A DNA stretch of 64,000 bases. Source: Parapedobacter indicus. Lineage in GTDB: Bacteria; Bacteroidota; Bacteroidia; Sphingobacteriales; Sphingobacteriaceae. This document shows, piece by piece, positions 35,506 through 44,029 of the stretch (the stretch's first letter is position 1; each line of letters begins with the position of its first letter). The notes under the pieces were generated by a model, which had not been told where the DNA came from, made no database searches, and saw only the letters and a list, made by a program, of their open reading frames with translations. The stretch covers positions 1 through 64,000 of the forward strand of contig NZ_FOQO01000002.1 in the NCBI RefSeq assembly GCF_900113765.1, given 5' to 3'. Both the position numbers and the translations under genes were made by a program.

Positions 35506-36813
35506 ATGACGCCACCGGTAATAAGCCAACTGATCTTCGCAGTCTTATTCGTAGCTGCGTTGGCATTGGCCATATTCAATGCCCGGAAGATCATTCAAAA
35601 CATCCGGCTGGGTAGAAGTGAGCAACGCGCCGATCAAACGGGCAAGCGGTTGCAAACGATGTTGTTGGTAGCATTCGGGCAAAAAAAAATGTTCAAACGT
35701 CCTTTTGCGGCACTTCTTCATTTATTTGTTTACCTGGGATTTTGCATCATCAACCTAGAGATGCTCGAAATCGTCATCGATGGCCTGTTTGGTACTCACC
35801 GAGCTTTTTCGGGTTTGGGTGGCTTTTACTCCTTTTTAATCGGTGCATTTGAATGGCTGGCGTTGAGTGTTCTGGTGGGCTGTGTAATTTTCCTCACCCG
35901 GCGCAACATCACCCGTGTCCGGCGCTTTTTCGGCATAGAGATGACTCCCTGGCCCCGTACCGATGCCAACCTGATTCTTACCGCCGAAATCTTGTTGATG
36001 GCTGCCTTTCTAACCATGAATGCGGCCGACCATAAACTGCAATTATTGGGCGCCCCACACTATACGCAGGCGGGTGCATTTCCCATAAGCAGTTGGTTGC
36101 TCTCTGCATTACCCGACAGCATTCCATCGCTCATCGGCATCGAACGTTTTTCCTGGTGGTTCCACATCATCGGAGTATTGATATTTCTCAATTACCTCCC
36201 CTATTCCAAGCACCTGCATATTCTCCTGGCTTTTCCCAACACGTATTTTTCAAACCTGCATCCCAAAGGGCGCTTTACGAATATGGACAGTGTGACCAAT
36301 GAGGTCAAGGCCATGCTTGATCCTTCGTATACTCTGGAAACCACGGCAGCTCCCCTTCGTTTCGGCGCGAAAGATATACAGGACCTTACTTGGAAAAACC
36401 TATTAGAAGCGTACACCTGTACCGAATGCGGTCGGTGCACATCGGTATGCCCGGCAAACATCACAGGCAAGCTGCTTTCCCCACGTAAGATCATGATGGA
36501 CACCCGCGACCGGATGGTAGAGGTGGGGGACAATATCCGGAAGAACAAAGAAGATAAGGATGATGGCAAGTCGCTGCTGGACAACTACATTACCCGCGAA
36601 GAAATTTGGGCATGTACCACCTGCAATGCCTGCGTGGAGGCATGCCCCGTAAACATCAATCCGCTGGAAATCATCGTCGAACTACGGCGCTATGCGGTCA
36701 TGGAAGAATCACAGGCCCCCATCCCGCTCAATGCGATGTTTGGCAATGTGGAGAATAACGGTGCGCCCTGGAAATACGCGCAGGCGGATCGGGCAAATTG
36801 GGTTGATGATTAA
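35506..36813 (+). CDS. Membrane-anchored 4Fe-4S protein (HdrC/GlpC-like electron carrier)
   Basis: 435 residues. N-terminal part has several membrane helices (ISQLIFAVLFVAALALAIF; LLHLFVYLGFCIINLEML; FYSFLIGAFEWLALSVLVGCVIF; LTAEILLMAAFLTMNA; WWFHIIGVLIFLNYLPYSKH) resembling a nitrate-reductase gamma-type region. The C-terminal part carries two 4Fe-4S motifs: CTECGRCTSVCP near 304 and CTTCNACVEACP near 369. It probably passes electrons between a membrane quinone or haem site and a partner Fe-S protein; the next gene encodes a CCG-domain protein typical of such complexes. The ATG lies just past a weak promoter-like TTG-N19-TAATTTCG. Confidence 0.85.
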   Translation: MTPPVISQLIFAVLFVAALALAIFNARKIIQNIRLGRSEQRADQTGKRLQTMLLVAFGQKKMFKRPFAALLHLFVYLGFCIINLEMLEIVIDGLFGTHRAFSGLGGFYSFLIGAFEWLALSVLVGCVIFLTRRNITRVRRFFGIEMTPWPRTDANLILTAEILLMAAFLTMNAADHKLQLLGAPHYTQAGAFPISSWLLSALPDSIPSLIGIERFSWWFHIIGVLIFLNYLPYSKHLHILLAFPNTYFSNLHPKGRFTNMDSVTNEVKAMLDPSYTLETTAAPLRFGAKDIQDLTWKNLLEAYTCTECGRCTSVCPANITGKLLSPRKIMMDTRDRMVEVGDNIRKNKEDKDDGKSLLDNYITREEIWACTTCNACVEACPVNINPLEIIVELRRYAVMEESQAPIPLNAMFGNVENNGAPWKYAQADRANWVDD

Positions 36814-36837
36814 TTAATGGTAAATGGAGGGGAATTG

Positions 36838-36863
36838 AAAATTGAAAATGAACTTTCAATTTT
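36838..36863. repeat. AT-rich inverted repeat between the two Fe-S genes
   Basis: Perfect 10-bp arms AAAATTGAAA (36838-36847) and TTTCAATTTT (36854-36863) with a 6-base loop, ending seven bases before the next ATG. Of the same style (GGAAATTGAAA words) as the hairpin after xylA at 51435-51482. May be a spreading short repeat rather than a designed regulator. Confidence 0.75.
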
Positions 36864-36869
36864 AAAAAA

Positions 36870-37661
36870 ATGAACGAACTACACATACCGACGATGGCCG
36901 AACTGGTGGCTAGGGGTGAGACGGCCGACATCCTCTTTTGGGTGGGTTGTGCGGGTAGCTTTGACGAGCGTGCTCAACGCATTACTCGCGACATTTGCAA
37001 AATCCTGCACCATGTGGGTATCAGGTATGCGATCTTAGGCACTGAAGAAAACTGCACGGGCGATCCTGCAAAACGGGCGGGCAATGAATTTCTGTTCCAG
37101 ATGCAGGCAATGATGAATATTCAAATCCTTGATGGATACGAAGTAAAGAAAATCGTTACCGCGTGCCCGCATTGTTTCAATACGCTGAAAAACGAATACC
37201 CTGATCTGGGTGGCCATTACGAGGTCATTCATCATACCCAACTTATCCAACAGTTGATCGATGAAGGCAAACTTAAGGCCGAAGGGGGTGAATCCTTCAA
37301 GGGACGGCGCATTACCTACCACGACCCCTGCTATTTAGGGCGCGGCAACGACGTATACGAAGCGCCGCGCAAGGCATTGGAATGTCTCGACGCCGAGCTG
37401 GTAGAAATGAAACGTTGCCGCAGCAACGGCCTGTGCTGCGGTGCCGGCGGTGCGCAAATGTTTAAAGAGCCCGAAAAAGGAAAAAAAGATATCAACATCG
37501 AACGCACCGAGGAAGCCCTCGAAACCCAGCCTGAAATTATTGCAGCTGCTTGCCCCTTCTGCATGACCATGCTGCGCGATGGGGTGAAGATCAAGGAAAA
37601 AGAACACGATGTGCACGTGTTGGATATTGCCGAAATCACGGCAAGGGCCAATGGATTATGA
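36870..37661 (+). CDS. CCG-domain (HdrB/GlpC-like) Fe-S protein
   Basis: 263 residues. Two CCG-type cysteine clusters: the first spans VGCAGSFDERAQRI (about 29), ENCTGDPAKRAGNEF and VTACPHCFNTLKNEYP near 95; the second spans YHDPCYLGRGNDVYEAPRKAL about 155, NGLCCGAGGAQMF about 187 and AACPFCMTMLRDG about 229. These clusters hold unusual Fe-S centres in heterodisulfide-reductase-like enzymes. Paired with the preceding membrane Fe-S protein (56-base gap), it is probably the catalytic or electron-accepting partner. The physiological substrate is not known; similar pairs are linked to electron transfer flavoprotein or quinone oxidation in other bacteria. Confidence 0.86.
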   Translation: MNELHIPTMAELVARGETADILFWVGCAGSFDERAQRITRDICKILHHVGIRYAILGTEENCTGDPAKRAGNEFLFQMQAMMNIQILDGYEVKKIVTACPHCFNTLKNEYPDLGGHYEVIHHTQLIQQLIDEGKLKAEGGESFKGRRITYHDPCYLGRGNDVYEAPRKALECLDAELVEMKRCRSNGLCCGAGGAQMFKEPEKGKKDINIERTEEALETQPEIIAAACPFCMTMLRDGVKIKEKEHDVHVLDIAEITARANGL

Positions 37662-37724
37662 TGATCTTCTGATGGGAAATGCGAGTACCTGAAGTCATAA
37701 CGTGCAAATTACTACTGACAAGTT

Positions 37725-38066
37725 TCACCCGCCCATTATAATTTTCTGCCTGTGGTGGTAACCCCATCTTTCCATAGCGCCCAATACTTCCTCCAAAGTT
37801 TGACTGTATTCGGTTAGTTCATACTGAACCGTAATCGGCTTGGTGTTGCGGACGTTCCGGCTAACTAATCCGTTCATTTCCAATTCGTGCAATTCCTTGG
37901 ATAAAATACGGGGCGAAATGCCCGCCTCTCGCGACAATTCGTTAAATCCCTTCTTTCCACTTCTTAAAACGGTAATCAACACCAATTTCCACTTCCCGCC
38001 TACTATATCTAACGTATCCCGTATCGCCATTTTCGCCTTAGCGCAGCTTTCCAGCGTATGTTCCAT
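37725..38066 (-). CDS. HxlR-family winged-helix transcriptional regulator
   Basis: 113 residues. HxlR signature: CAKAKMAIRDTLDIVGGKWKL near the N terminus (with a conserved Cys at 8), LITVLRSGKKGFNELSREAG, ISPRILSKELHELEMNGLVSR, TVQYELTEYSQTLEEVL and ERWGYHH. Members sense electrophiles, oxidants or aldehydes through Cys or ligand binding. It is divergent from a DoxX-like gene 99 bases away; the region between holds a 17-bp direct repeat likely to be its operator, so it probably represses or activates DoxX and itself. Confidence 0.92.
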   Translation of the reverse strand: MEHTLESCAKAKMAIRDTLDIVGGKWKLVLITVLRSGKKGFNELSREAGISPRILSKELHELEMNGLVSRNVRNTKPITVQYELTEYSQTLEEVLGAMERWGYHHRQKIIMGG

Positions 38067-38071
38067 TGCTC

Positions 38072-38106
38072 ACTATTCTTTTTGTAAGTACTATCCTTTT
38101 TGTAAC
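38072..38106. promoter_or_regulatory. Candidate HxlR operator: two 17-bp direct repeats
   Basis: ACTATTCTTTTTGTAAG (38072-38088) and ACTATCCTTTTTGTAAC (38090-38106), 15 of 17 bases identical, one base apart, so the copies sit on the same face of the helix at 18-base period. They lie within 6 bases of the HxlR start codon. A further TAGTA, inverted relative to TACTA, follows near 38121. HxlR proteins commonly bind next to their own start; the link is inference. Confidence 0.6.
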
Positions 38107-38165
38107 AAATAACAAATATATAGTATTTATTTGAAGATTTGCATGGAAATTAAACGAATAAATGT

Positions 38166-38528
38166 ATGTCACAAAAAGCAATAAAAATCACCGGTTGGGT
38201 ATTAACCATTTTATTAGCACTGCTGTTCACGAAGAGTGCCTTTATGAAATTCACACAAACCGGGACCGAAATCATCGCGTACGGAATGAGTGCTACGACG
38301 TTTATGTATGTCGGCTTTATCGAGCTCTTTTGCTTGATCTTATTTATCATTCCAAGGACCGGCGTATTGGGTACACTTTTGCTGGTTGCGTATATGGGTG
38401 GGGCAATTGTTACGCATCTTGAACATCACGAACCGATAGTCATTGCTGTGATTATTCAGATTATCTTATGGATTACCGCTTTTATTCGTTTTCCCGAATT
38501 TACACAAAGACTATTACCAAAAAACTAA
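38166..38528 (+). CDS. DoxX-like small membrane protein
   Basis: 120 residues, four membrane helices (ITGWVLTILLALLFTKSAFM; TFMYVGFIELFCLILFII; GTLLLVAYMGGAIVTHLEH; IVIAVIIQIILWITAFI). The pattern FTKSAFMKFTQ, GFIELFCLILF, LLLVAYMGGAIVTHL is that of DoxX-like (PF13564) proteins. The family is linked loosely to redox or thiol stress, which would suit control by the divergent HxlR regulator. One base separates its stop from a small open frame. Confidence 0.85.
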   Translation: MSQKAIKITGWVLTILLALLFTKSAFMKFTQTGTEIIAYGMSATTFMYVGFIELFCLILFIIPRTGVLGTLLLVAYMGGAIVTHLEHHEPIVIAVIIQIILWITAFIRFPEFTQRLLPKN

Positions 38529-38529
38529 C

Positions 38530-38670
38530 ATGCCATGTTACAAAGAACCCTATCAAAAATTAATGTCCGTTACTATACCAAGGCTTTACAAAGAATACCG
38601 AAATGGTGAAATGCCACATTTGAATCATTTGCCTGAGAAGCAAAGGATAGATTCGTATGAAATACAGTAG
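38530..38670 (+). CDS. Small open frame after the DoxX gene, 46 residues
   Basis: ATG at 38530, one base after the DoxX stop, to TAG at 38670. The product begins MPCYKEPYQKLMSVTIPRL and ends PEKQRIDSYEIQ; it is hydrophilic and rich in Lys, Tyr and Pro, with no signal or membrane segment. I do not recognise it. The tight spacing suggests translation with DoxX; it might also be a remnant of a lost gene. Nothing else fills the 153 bases before the convergent thioredoxin-like gene. Confidence 0.4.
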   Translation: MPCYKEPYQKLMSVTIPRLYKEYRNGEMPHLNHLPEKQRIDSYEIQ

Positions 38671-38682
38671 CGTATCGTATCG

Positions 38683-39195
38683 TTATCGCGACGTATCGAT
38701 CGCTTCCTGTAATACCGGATCATCAGCTTTAATTGAATAATATTTCGCGATATGTCCGTCCGGACCGATGATCAGGTAACGCGGGATCCAATTCAGCTCT
38801 ATGTCATTGGTAAAATCGTTTTTCCAATCGGTTTTAAACCAATAATGCTCACCCTCGAGGTGGAACTTTTTAATCCCGTCTTTCCACGGTTGCTCCTGCC
38901 GATCAAGTGAAAAAAATACGGTATGGACATCGGGGTTGGCTTTTTGAAGCGCATGCAGTTCGGGAAATCCTTTGATACAATCGGGGCACCAGGTTGCCCA
39001 AATGTATAGCAACACCGTTTTCCCTTTGTTCGCGCGCAAGATCTCGCCGGCGGATTTTTGCTGGCCATCTAATCCGAACAACGGTTGCTGTAATGCTTTT
39101 TCCGAAAATTCGGTCTTGGACACTATTGGGGCTTTCTGTCCCATCGCTAGCTGTGCAACGAAAATACCGAGTATTATTAAAACAGTGGCTTTCAT
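38683..39195 (-). CDS. Secreted TlpA/ResA-like thioredoxin-fold protein
   Basis: 170 residues with signal peptide (MKATVLIILGIFVAQLAMGQ). Thioredoxin fold with the active site WATWCPDC (CxxC about 72-75), preceded by GKTVLLYI and followed by VFFSLDRQEQPWK, GEHYWFKTDW and the cis-Pro region WIPRYLIIGPDGHI. Bacteroidota use many such proteins for thiol reduction in the periplasm. It lies 19 bases downstream of a LacI-type regulator on the same strand, so may share its transcript, though no functional link is obvious. Confidence 0.88.
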   Translation of the reverse strand: MKATVLIILGIFVAQLAMGQKAPIVSKTEFSEKALQQPLFGLDGQQKSAGEILRANKGKTVLLYIWATWCPDCIKGFPELHALQKANPDVHTVFFSLDRQEQPWKDGIKKFHLEGEHYWFKTDWKNDFTNDIELNWIPRYLIIGPDGHIAKYYSIKADDPVLQEAIDTSR

Positions 39196-39214
39196 AAAGC
39201 AAAGGTACAGTTTT

Positions 39215-40237
39215 TTAACGTAGGGTTCGCAGTGTGGACTCTCTTGGAATTAACATTCCGGGCAAGACAATCTCGCGAGGTTGAAAATTAGATTTCCGTA
39301 CGATATGCTGCAGTAAAAGCTCACAACTCAACTTTCCGACCTCATAAGCGGGTTCTGCCACAGTAGAAAGTGTAGGTGAGATGATGGTCGACATGGGATC
39401 ATTCGTGAATCCAATGACACCAAAATCCCGACCAATGGCTACGTCACGTGCCCTGAGTGCTTGCATCACACCAATAGCTTTGCGATCATTTACAGCAAAA
39501 ACCGCATCGGGTCGCTCCGCTTGATCAAACAGGGATGTCAAATCAGCTTCTCCATGTGCCTGTGAAAATCCCGAATGGATAATCCATTTGGGATTGGCCG
39601 GCATATCATGCTTCTCCAACGCATCCAAATAACCCGCCAATCGATTTTTCGTAAAATCCAGATCTGCAGGACCAGCTACATGTGCAATGCGGGTGAATCC
39701 CTGCTGGATCAAGTGTTCAACAGCCTCAAATGCGCCGTTGTAATCGTCCTGAACGACTCTGGATGCATCCACGCCGCCCAATACGCGATCGAAAAAAACT
39801 ACCGGTGTCCCTTCACCAATGATGCGTTCAAAATTGCAATTCGCAGCAGAATCGGAACAAACGGATACCAATACCCCATCCAGATTCTGCGTATTCAGAT
39901 TTTTGACGACGTCTAATTCCCGTTCAGGCGAATCGTTGGTTACATAAAGTACGATATTATATCCCTTTGCATAGGCCATCTCCTGAATGCCCGTAATTAC
40001 CATTGAAAAATAATAATTGGTGATGAAAGGCAGGATAATCCCAATGTTACGCGTTCCACCGCCTGCTAATCCCGAAGCATTGAAGTTGGGTTTATAGTCC
40101 AGTTCCTTGGCCAATTGCAGCACTTTCTCACGCGTTTCCGGATTGACGTCGTGGGCATCGCGCAATGCGCGTGAGACCGTTGAAATCGAAATATTCAGCA
40201 TTCGGGCGATGTCCTTAATGGTGACGTGTGCTGGCAT
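39215..40237 (-). CDS. LacI-family regulator, probable controller of the amino-sugar operon
   Basis: 340 residues. N-terminal LacI helix-turn-helix (VTIKDIARMLNISISTVSRAL) and hinge (ALRDAHDVNPETREKVLQLA), then the periplasmic-binding-protein-like sensor domain about 60-335 (NIGIILPFITNYYFS, VVFFDRVLGGVDASRVV, GFTRIAHVAGPADLDFT, DAVFAVNDRKAIGVMQAL, GVIGFTNDPMSTII, PTLSTVAEPAYEVG). It is divergent from the esterase-GH109-nagB-transporter-nagA operon, and a palindrome at that operon's predicted start is its likely operator. Ligand unknown; an amino-sugar phosphate would fit the genes. Confidence 0.9.
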   Translation of the reverse strand: MPAHVTIKDIARMLNISISTVSRALRDAHDVNPETREKVLQLAKELDYKPNFNASGLAGGGTRNIGIILPFITNYYFSMVITGIQEMAYAKGYNIVLYVTNDSPERELDVVKNLNTQNLDGVLVSVCSDSAANCNFERIIGEGTPVVFFDRVLGGVDASRVVQDDYNGAFEAVEHLIQQGFTRIAHVAGPADLDFTKNRLAGYLDALEKHDMPANPKWIIHSGFSQAHGEADLTSLFDQAERPDAVFAVNDRKAIGVMQALRARDVAIGRDFGVIGFTNDPMSTIISPTLSTVAEPAYEVGKLSCELLLQHIVRKSNFQPREIVLPGMLIPRESTLRTLR

Positions 40238-40353
40238 AACTATCGTGGTTCAATCTGTTGGTACGTAAACGCAAATATGCAAATAATGAGTGAAATCAGT
40301 GCTTTTACCCGGTTATTTCGGCAACGTTCTCGCTAATTTAAGCCCTTTTTTTG

Positions 40354-40400
40354 TTGTATTCAAGGCACGCTATCGATACTTTTGAGATACCAATTTGGTA
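40354..40400 (+). promoter_or_regulatory. Promoter and LacI-type operator of the amino-sugar operon
   Basis: TTG (40354-40356), 20-base spacer, TACTTTTG (40377-40384), then the palindrome TACCAATTTGGTA (40388-40400) covering the predicted transcription start. The arms TACCA/TGGTA are perfect. The layout matches the xylB promoter in this window, where another palindrome sits in the same place. Repression by the divergent LacI protein is likely. Confidence 0.55.
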
Positions 40401-40445
40401 AAACCAGTTATTCAAACAAAGGGCTCAGATTCGACGAACAACCAT

Positions 40446-42545
40446 ATGAAAACGTATAACAACCGACGAGATTTCCTAAAAATGGCAAGCATTGGAGGGT
40501 TTACGGCTTTAACCGCGCATACCTCCCCTCATTTGTCTTCTCCATCTGCTGCCGGGGCTGGGATAGAAGCAATCCCCGACAGCGACAAATCGGTGCTGGA
40601 ACGCCTCAACCGCTTCCCGCGTGTCATGCAAGAATACATGGTAAGCTACCTTCGCAAAAAAGAACACCAAAGCAACGCGATAAGAAATGGACTAAAGACG
40701 AAGGAAGACGCGGAAAAATACATCGAAAACGTCCGAAGCAAAATCAACACCATATTGGGTCCATGGCCGGAAAAAACACCTCTCAATGCCCAAACACTGG
40801 GAAAGGTGGAACGGGAAGGCTATGTAATCGAAAAAGTGGTCTTTGAAAGCCGACCAAATTTTCTGGTGACCGCAAATTTATACCTTCCTACTAACCAGAA
40901 ACATCCGTTGCCTGGCGTATTGGGTACATGCGGACATAGCGACAACGGAAAGGCTTCTGCTGCCTACCAGTCGTTTTGCCAAGGACTCGTCAAAAAGGGG
41001 TATGTGGTGCTGATATTCGATCCTGTAGGACAGGGAGAGCGATTGCAATACGTCGATGAGAACCTCAAACCCCTTATGCGAATCGGCACGGAAGAGCATA
41101 ATTACATAGGCAATCAGTTGACGCTAAATGGAAGTTCACTCAGTCACTGGTTTGCATGGGATGGAATTCGTGCCTTGGACTACTTGCTAAGCAGACCCGA
41201 AGTGGACCCAAAACACGTTGGCGTAACAGGGAATTCCGGGGGAGGTACGCAAACCGCGTTACTGTGCGGAGTCGATCCCCGTATCACCATGGCCGCACCG
41301 GGATGTTACATTACCACGTGGAGGCGCAATCTGGAAAATGAAGAGGCAGCCGATGCGGAACAATGCCCACCCAACGCAATTGCCCAAGGATTAGATCACA
41401 GCGATTTTCTAGCAGCGATGGCCCCTAAGCCCGTGATTATCCTGTCCCAAGAAAAAGACTTTTTTGATGTCCGTGGTGCTCTTGAAGCTTTTGAACGCCT
41501 AAAACATTTGTACAAACTGCTGGGTGCAGAAGACAAAATCCAATGCCACATCGGATCGGATTACCATGGTTATTCCAAGGGAAACCGGGAGGCGATGTAT
41601 GGGTGGTTCAATCGGTTCACTCGCTTGTCGACCGAACACCTTGAACCTGCCCTCACCATCGAAACGGACAAAACGCTACAATGCACACCCCGGGGACAGG
41701 TCAGGGCACTGGGTTCAAAAACGATTCACCAATTCATTCATGAACGAGCTATCACGTTAACGAAAAAAAGGCAAACCCCTACAAGCGAAGCGCTCAAGAC
41801 AACGGTATTGAAGGGTTTGAAGTGCCCGCTTATTGACCGAGTGCCCGATTACAGAATATTACGAAGTCCGGGCGACCGGTCTTATCCGACTAAGTATTCA
41901 GCACATTACGCAGTTGAAACGGAGGAAGGGATTTTTTCCTTACTTTATTTGCTTCGTAACGAGCCACACTACTCGCGCCTTCCCGTCCAGCAAAATCCGG
42001 CGATCCTGTATGTTGCTCACCGTTCGTCAGATGCGGAACTCCGTGTCGAACCACTGGTCAAGGAGTTGATCACTCAACACCCGGACACCGCCTTCTATGC
42101 ATGTGACGTACGCGGTATCGGTGAATCGGAACCTAACACCACAAACCGGGGATTTGACACGCCTTATGGAAGCGATTACTTTTACGCGGTACATGGTCTG
42201 ATGATCGATTACCCCTACGCCGGGCAGCGAACTTACGACGTACTCCAGGTAGTTAACCTACTGAAGTCTGTCGGGCATACAAATATTCATTTGGTGGGTA
42301 AGGGCTGGGGAGCCATCCCGGCTACGTTTGCCGCCTTATTGGCAGATGGCGTTACACAGGTAACGTTGAAGAATGCGCCTACCAGCTACGCGGATATCGC
42401 CCAAAGTGAACGATACAATTGGCCCCTGTCTGCCTTGATTCCCGGAGTATTAGCCCAATTCGACTTACCCCAATGCTATACTGCGCTGACATCGAAAAAT
42501 ATCACACAAATTGAACCTTGGTCGGCCCTCGCTGATAAACAATAA
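40446..42545 (+). CDS. Tat-exported acetyl-xylan-esterase-like double alpha/beta-hydrolase
   Basis: About 699 residues from ATG 40446; the longest frame (TTG 40395) starts inside the operator. The N terminus has a Tat-type signal (NRRDFLKMASIGGFTALT). First hydrolase domain about 60-420: GVLGTCGHSDNGKASAAYQ, IFDPVGQGERLQY, nucleophile VGVTGNSGGGTQTA (Ser about 264), Asp in KDFFDVRG (about 338) and His in SDYHGYSKGNREA (about 374). Second domain about 500-690 keeps the fold (YVAHRSSDAE, CDVRGIGESEPN) but has VGKGWGAIP where GxSxG is expected, so it lacks the Ser and may be inactive. It likely removes acetyl or other ester groups from glycans outside the cytoplasm. First gene of the operon. Confidence 0.82.
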   Translation: MKTYNNRRDFLKMASIGGFTALTAHTSPHLSSPSAAGAGIEAIPDSDKSVLERLNRFPRVMQEYMVSYLRKKEHQSNAIRNGLKTKEDAEKYIENVRSKINTILGPWPEKTPLNAQTLGKVEREGYVIEKVVFESRPNFLVTANLYLPTNQKHPLPGVLGTCGHSDNGKASAAYQSFCQGLVKKGYVVLIFDPVGQGERLQYVDENLKPLMRIGTEEHNYIGNQLTLNGSSLSHWFAWDGIRALDYLLSRPEVDPKHVGVTGNSGGGTQTALLCGVDPRITMAAPGCYITTWRRNLENEEAADAEQCPPNAIAQGLDHSDFLAAMAPKPVIILSQEKDFFDVRGALEAFERLKHLYKLLGAEDKIQCHIGSDYHGYSKGNREAMYGWFNRFTRLSTEHLEPALTIETDKTLQCTPRGQVRALGSKTIHQFIHERAITLTKKRQTPTSEALKTTVLKGLKCPLIDRVPDYRILRSPGDRSYPTKYSAHYAVETEEGIFSLLYLLRNEPHYSRLPVQQNPAILYVAHRSSDAELRVEPLVKELITQHPDTAFYACDVRGIGESEPNTTNRGFDTPYGSDYFYAVHGLMIDYPYAGQRTYDVLQVVNLLKSVGHTNIHLVGKGWGAIPATFAALLADGVTQVTLKNAPTSYADIAQSERYNWPLSALIPGVLAQFDLPQCYTALTSKNITQIEPWSALADKQ

Positions 42546-42572
42546 GCCCACGGGTATTAAAAGTCAATAAAC

Positions 42573-44012
42573 ATGTCAAATAGAAGAACGTTTCTGAAAC
42601 AATCCGGTCTCGCAGGTGCGGGACTATTTAGCACCTCCCTGCTCGGGGTAGCCTGCGCGGAAAATACCAAGGCTACAGAAGAGCCGCTGTCGCACATCCG
42701 CCAACAGGCAAACCAATCGCACACGAAGCAATTCAATATGTGTGGTTACGCCGCCCCTCCTTTGGAAAATGTGCGTATCGGTTTTGTCGGGGTTGGCAAC
42801 CGCGGGTCTGCCGCCGTGCAGCGGATGAGCTATATCCAAGGTGTCTCCATCCAAGGAATTGCCGATGTCAGACCCGAAAAGGCCGAAGCCGCCAAGCAGC
42901 GCATCCAGCGGCCGGGGCATGAGGCGACCTTATACACGACCGACGAAAATTCGTGGAAGGAACTCTGCGAACGCGAAGACATCGATCTCATCTACATTGC
43001 CACCCATTGGAAGCTGCATGCGCCCATCGCGCTCTATGCGATGGAACATGGGAAGCACGTGGCCACAGAAATTCCGGCGGCAACCTCCGTGGAAGACTGC
43101 TGGAAGCTGGTGGAGACTTCCGAACGGACGCGCAAGCACTGTGTAATTCTTGAAAATTGTTGCTATGACTTCTTTGAGCTTCTTACACTCAACATGATTC
43201 GGCAAGGTTTTTTCGGCGAACTGATCCACGGCGAAGGAGCCTATATCCATGATATCTTGGACAGTTTGGTTGACCCTACAAAACGCTATAACTTTTGGCG
43301 GCTGGAAGAAAACACCCATCGTAATGGCAATCTTTACCCCACGCACGGTCTCGGACCGATTTGTCAGGCCATGGACATCAACCGCGGCGACCGCCTCGAA
43401 TACATGACGTCGATGGCGTCTGACGATTTCATGCTGAAGCAACGCATTGAAGAAGCAGCAAAGGAACATCCGGAATTGCGCAGCCATGTCGGGCCGACTT
43501 CCAGAAGCAACATGAACTCCAGCACCATCCGTACCGCAAAGGGACGGACCATACTGCTCCAGCACGACGTCTCTTCTCCACGCCCCTACTCACGTATTCA
43601 CCTGCTGAGTGGCACGAAGGCAACTGCACAGAAATACCCACTCCCACCTCGCATTGCTACGGGACACGAGGGATGGTTGGACGAAGCGGAATTCGCCAAA
43701 CTGGAAGCGCAATATACACCGCCTATCGTTCGGAAAGTAGGTGATCTGGCCAAAAAAGTAGGTGGGCACGGTGGTATGGACTTCTTGATGGATTGGCGCC
43801 TCATCGACTGCCTGCGGAATGGCCTTCCCGTGGATATGGATGTTTACGACGCTGCGACATGGAGCGTTGTCGGCCCCCTCAGCGAATGGTCATCCGCCAA
43901 CCGAAGCGCACCCATCGACATCCCGGACTTCACCAACGGTGCCTGGAAAACGAACCAGCCCGTGGATATTTCTCTTGAAAAAGGCGCAAACACTGATGTC
44001 ATCTTAGCATAA
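42573..44012 (+). CDS. GH109-like NAD-dependent glycosidase (Gfo/Idh/MocA fold), Tat-exported
   Basis: 479 residues. Twin-arginine signal (NRRTFLKQSGLAGAGLF) followed by a possible lipoprotein Cys in LLGVAC. Rossmann region about 68-80 (RIGFVGVGNRGSAA), then EREDIDLIYIATHWKLHA, EIPAATSVEDCW, LENCCYDFFELLTLNMIRQG, FGELIHGEGAYIHD, and the family-typical NLYPTHGLGP about 253-262 with a Tyr-x-x-His pair. This is the pattern of GH109 enzymes, first known as alpha-N-acetylgalactosaminidases that use a tightly held NAD. The neighbours (NagB, NagA, transporter) support release of an N-acetylated sugar. Substrate in this strain is not proven; other Gfo/Idh/MocA roles remain possible. Confidence 0.8.
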   Translation: MSNRRTFLKQSGLAGAGLFSTSLLGVACAENTKATEEPLSHIRQQANQSHTKQFNMCGYAAPPLENVRIGFVGVGNRGSAAVQRMSYIQGVSIQGIADVRPEKAEAAKQRIQRPGHEATLYTTDENSWKELCEREDIDLIYIATHWKLHAPIALYAMEHGKHVATEIPAATSVEDCWKLVETSERTRKHCVILENCCYDFFELLTLNMIRQGFFGELIHGEGAYIHDILDSLVDPTKRYNFWRLEENTHRNGNLYPTHGLGPICQAMDINRGDRLEYMTSMASDDFMLKQRIEEAAKEHPELRSHVGPTSRSNMNSSTIRTAKGRTILLQHDVSSPRPYSRIHLLSGTKATAQKYPLPPRIATGHEGWLDEAEFAKLEAQYTPPIVRKVGDLAKKVGGHGGMDFLMDWRLIDCLRNGLPVDMDVYDAATWSVVGPLSEWSSANRSAPIDIPDFTNGAWKTNQPVDISLEKGANTDVILA

Positions 44013-44029
44013 TTACACTCAATATACTA

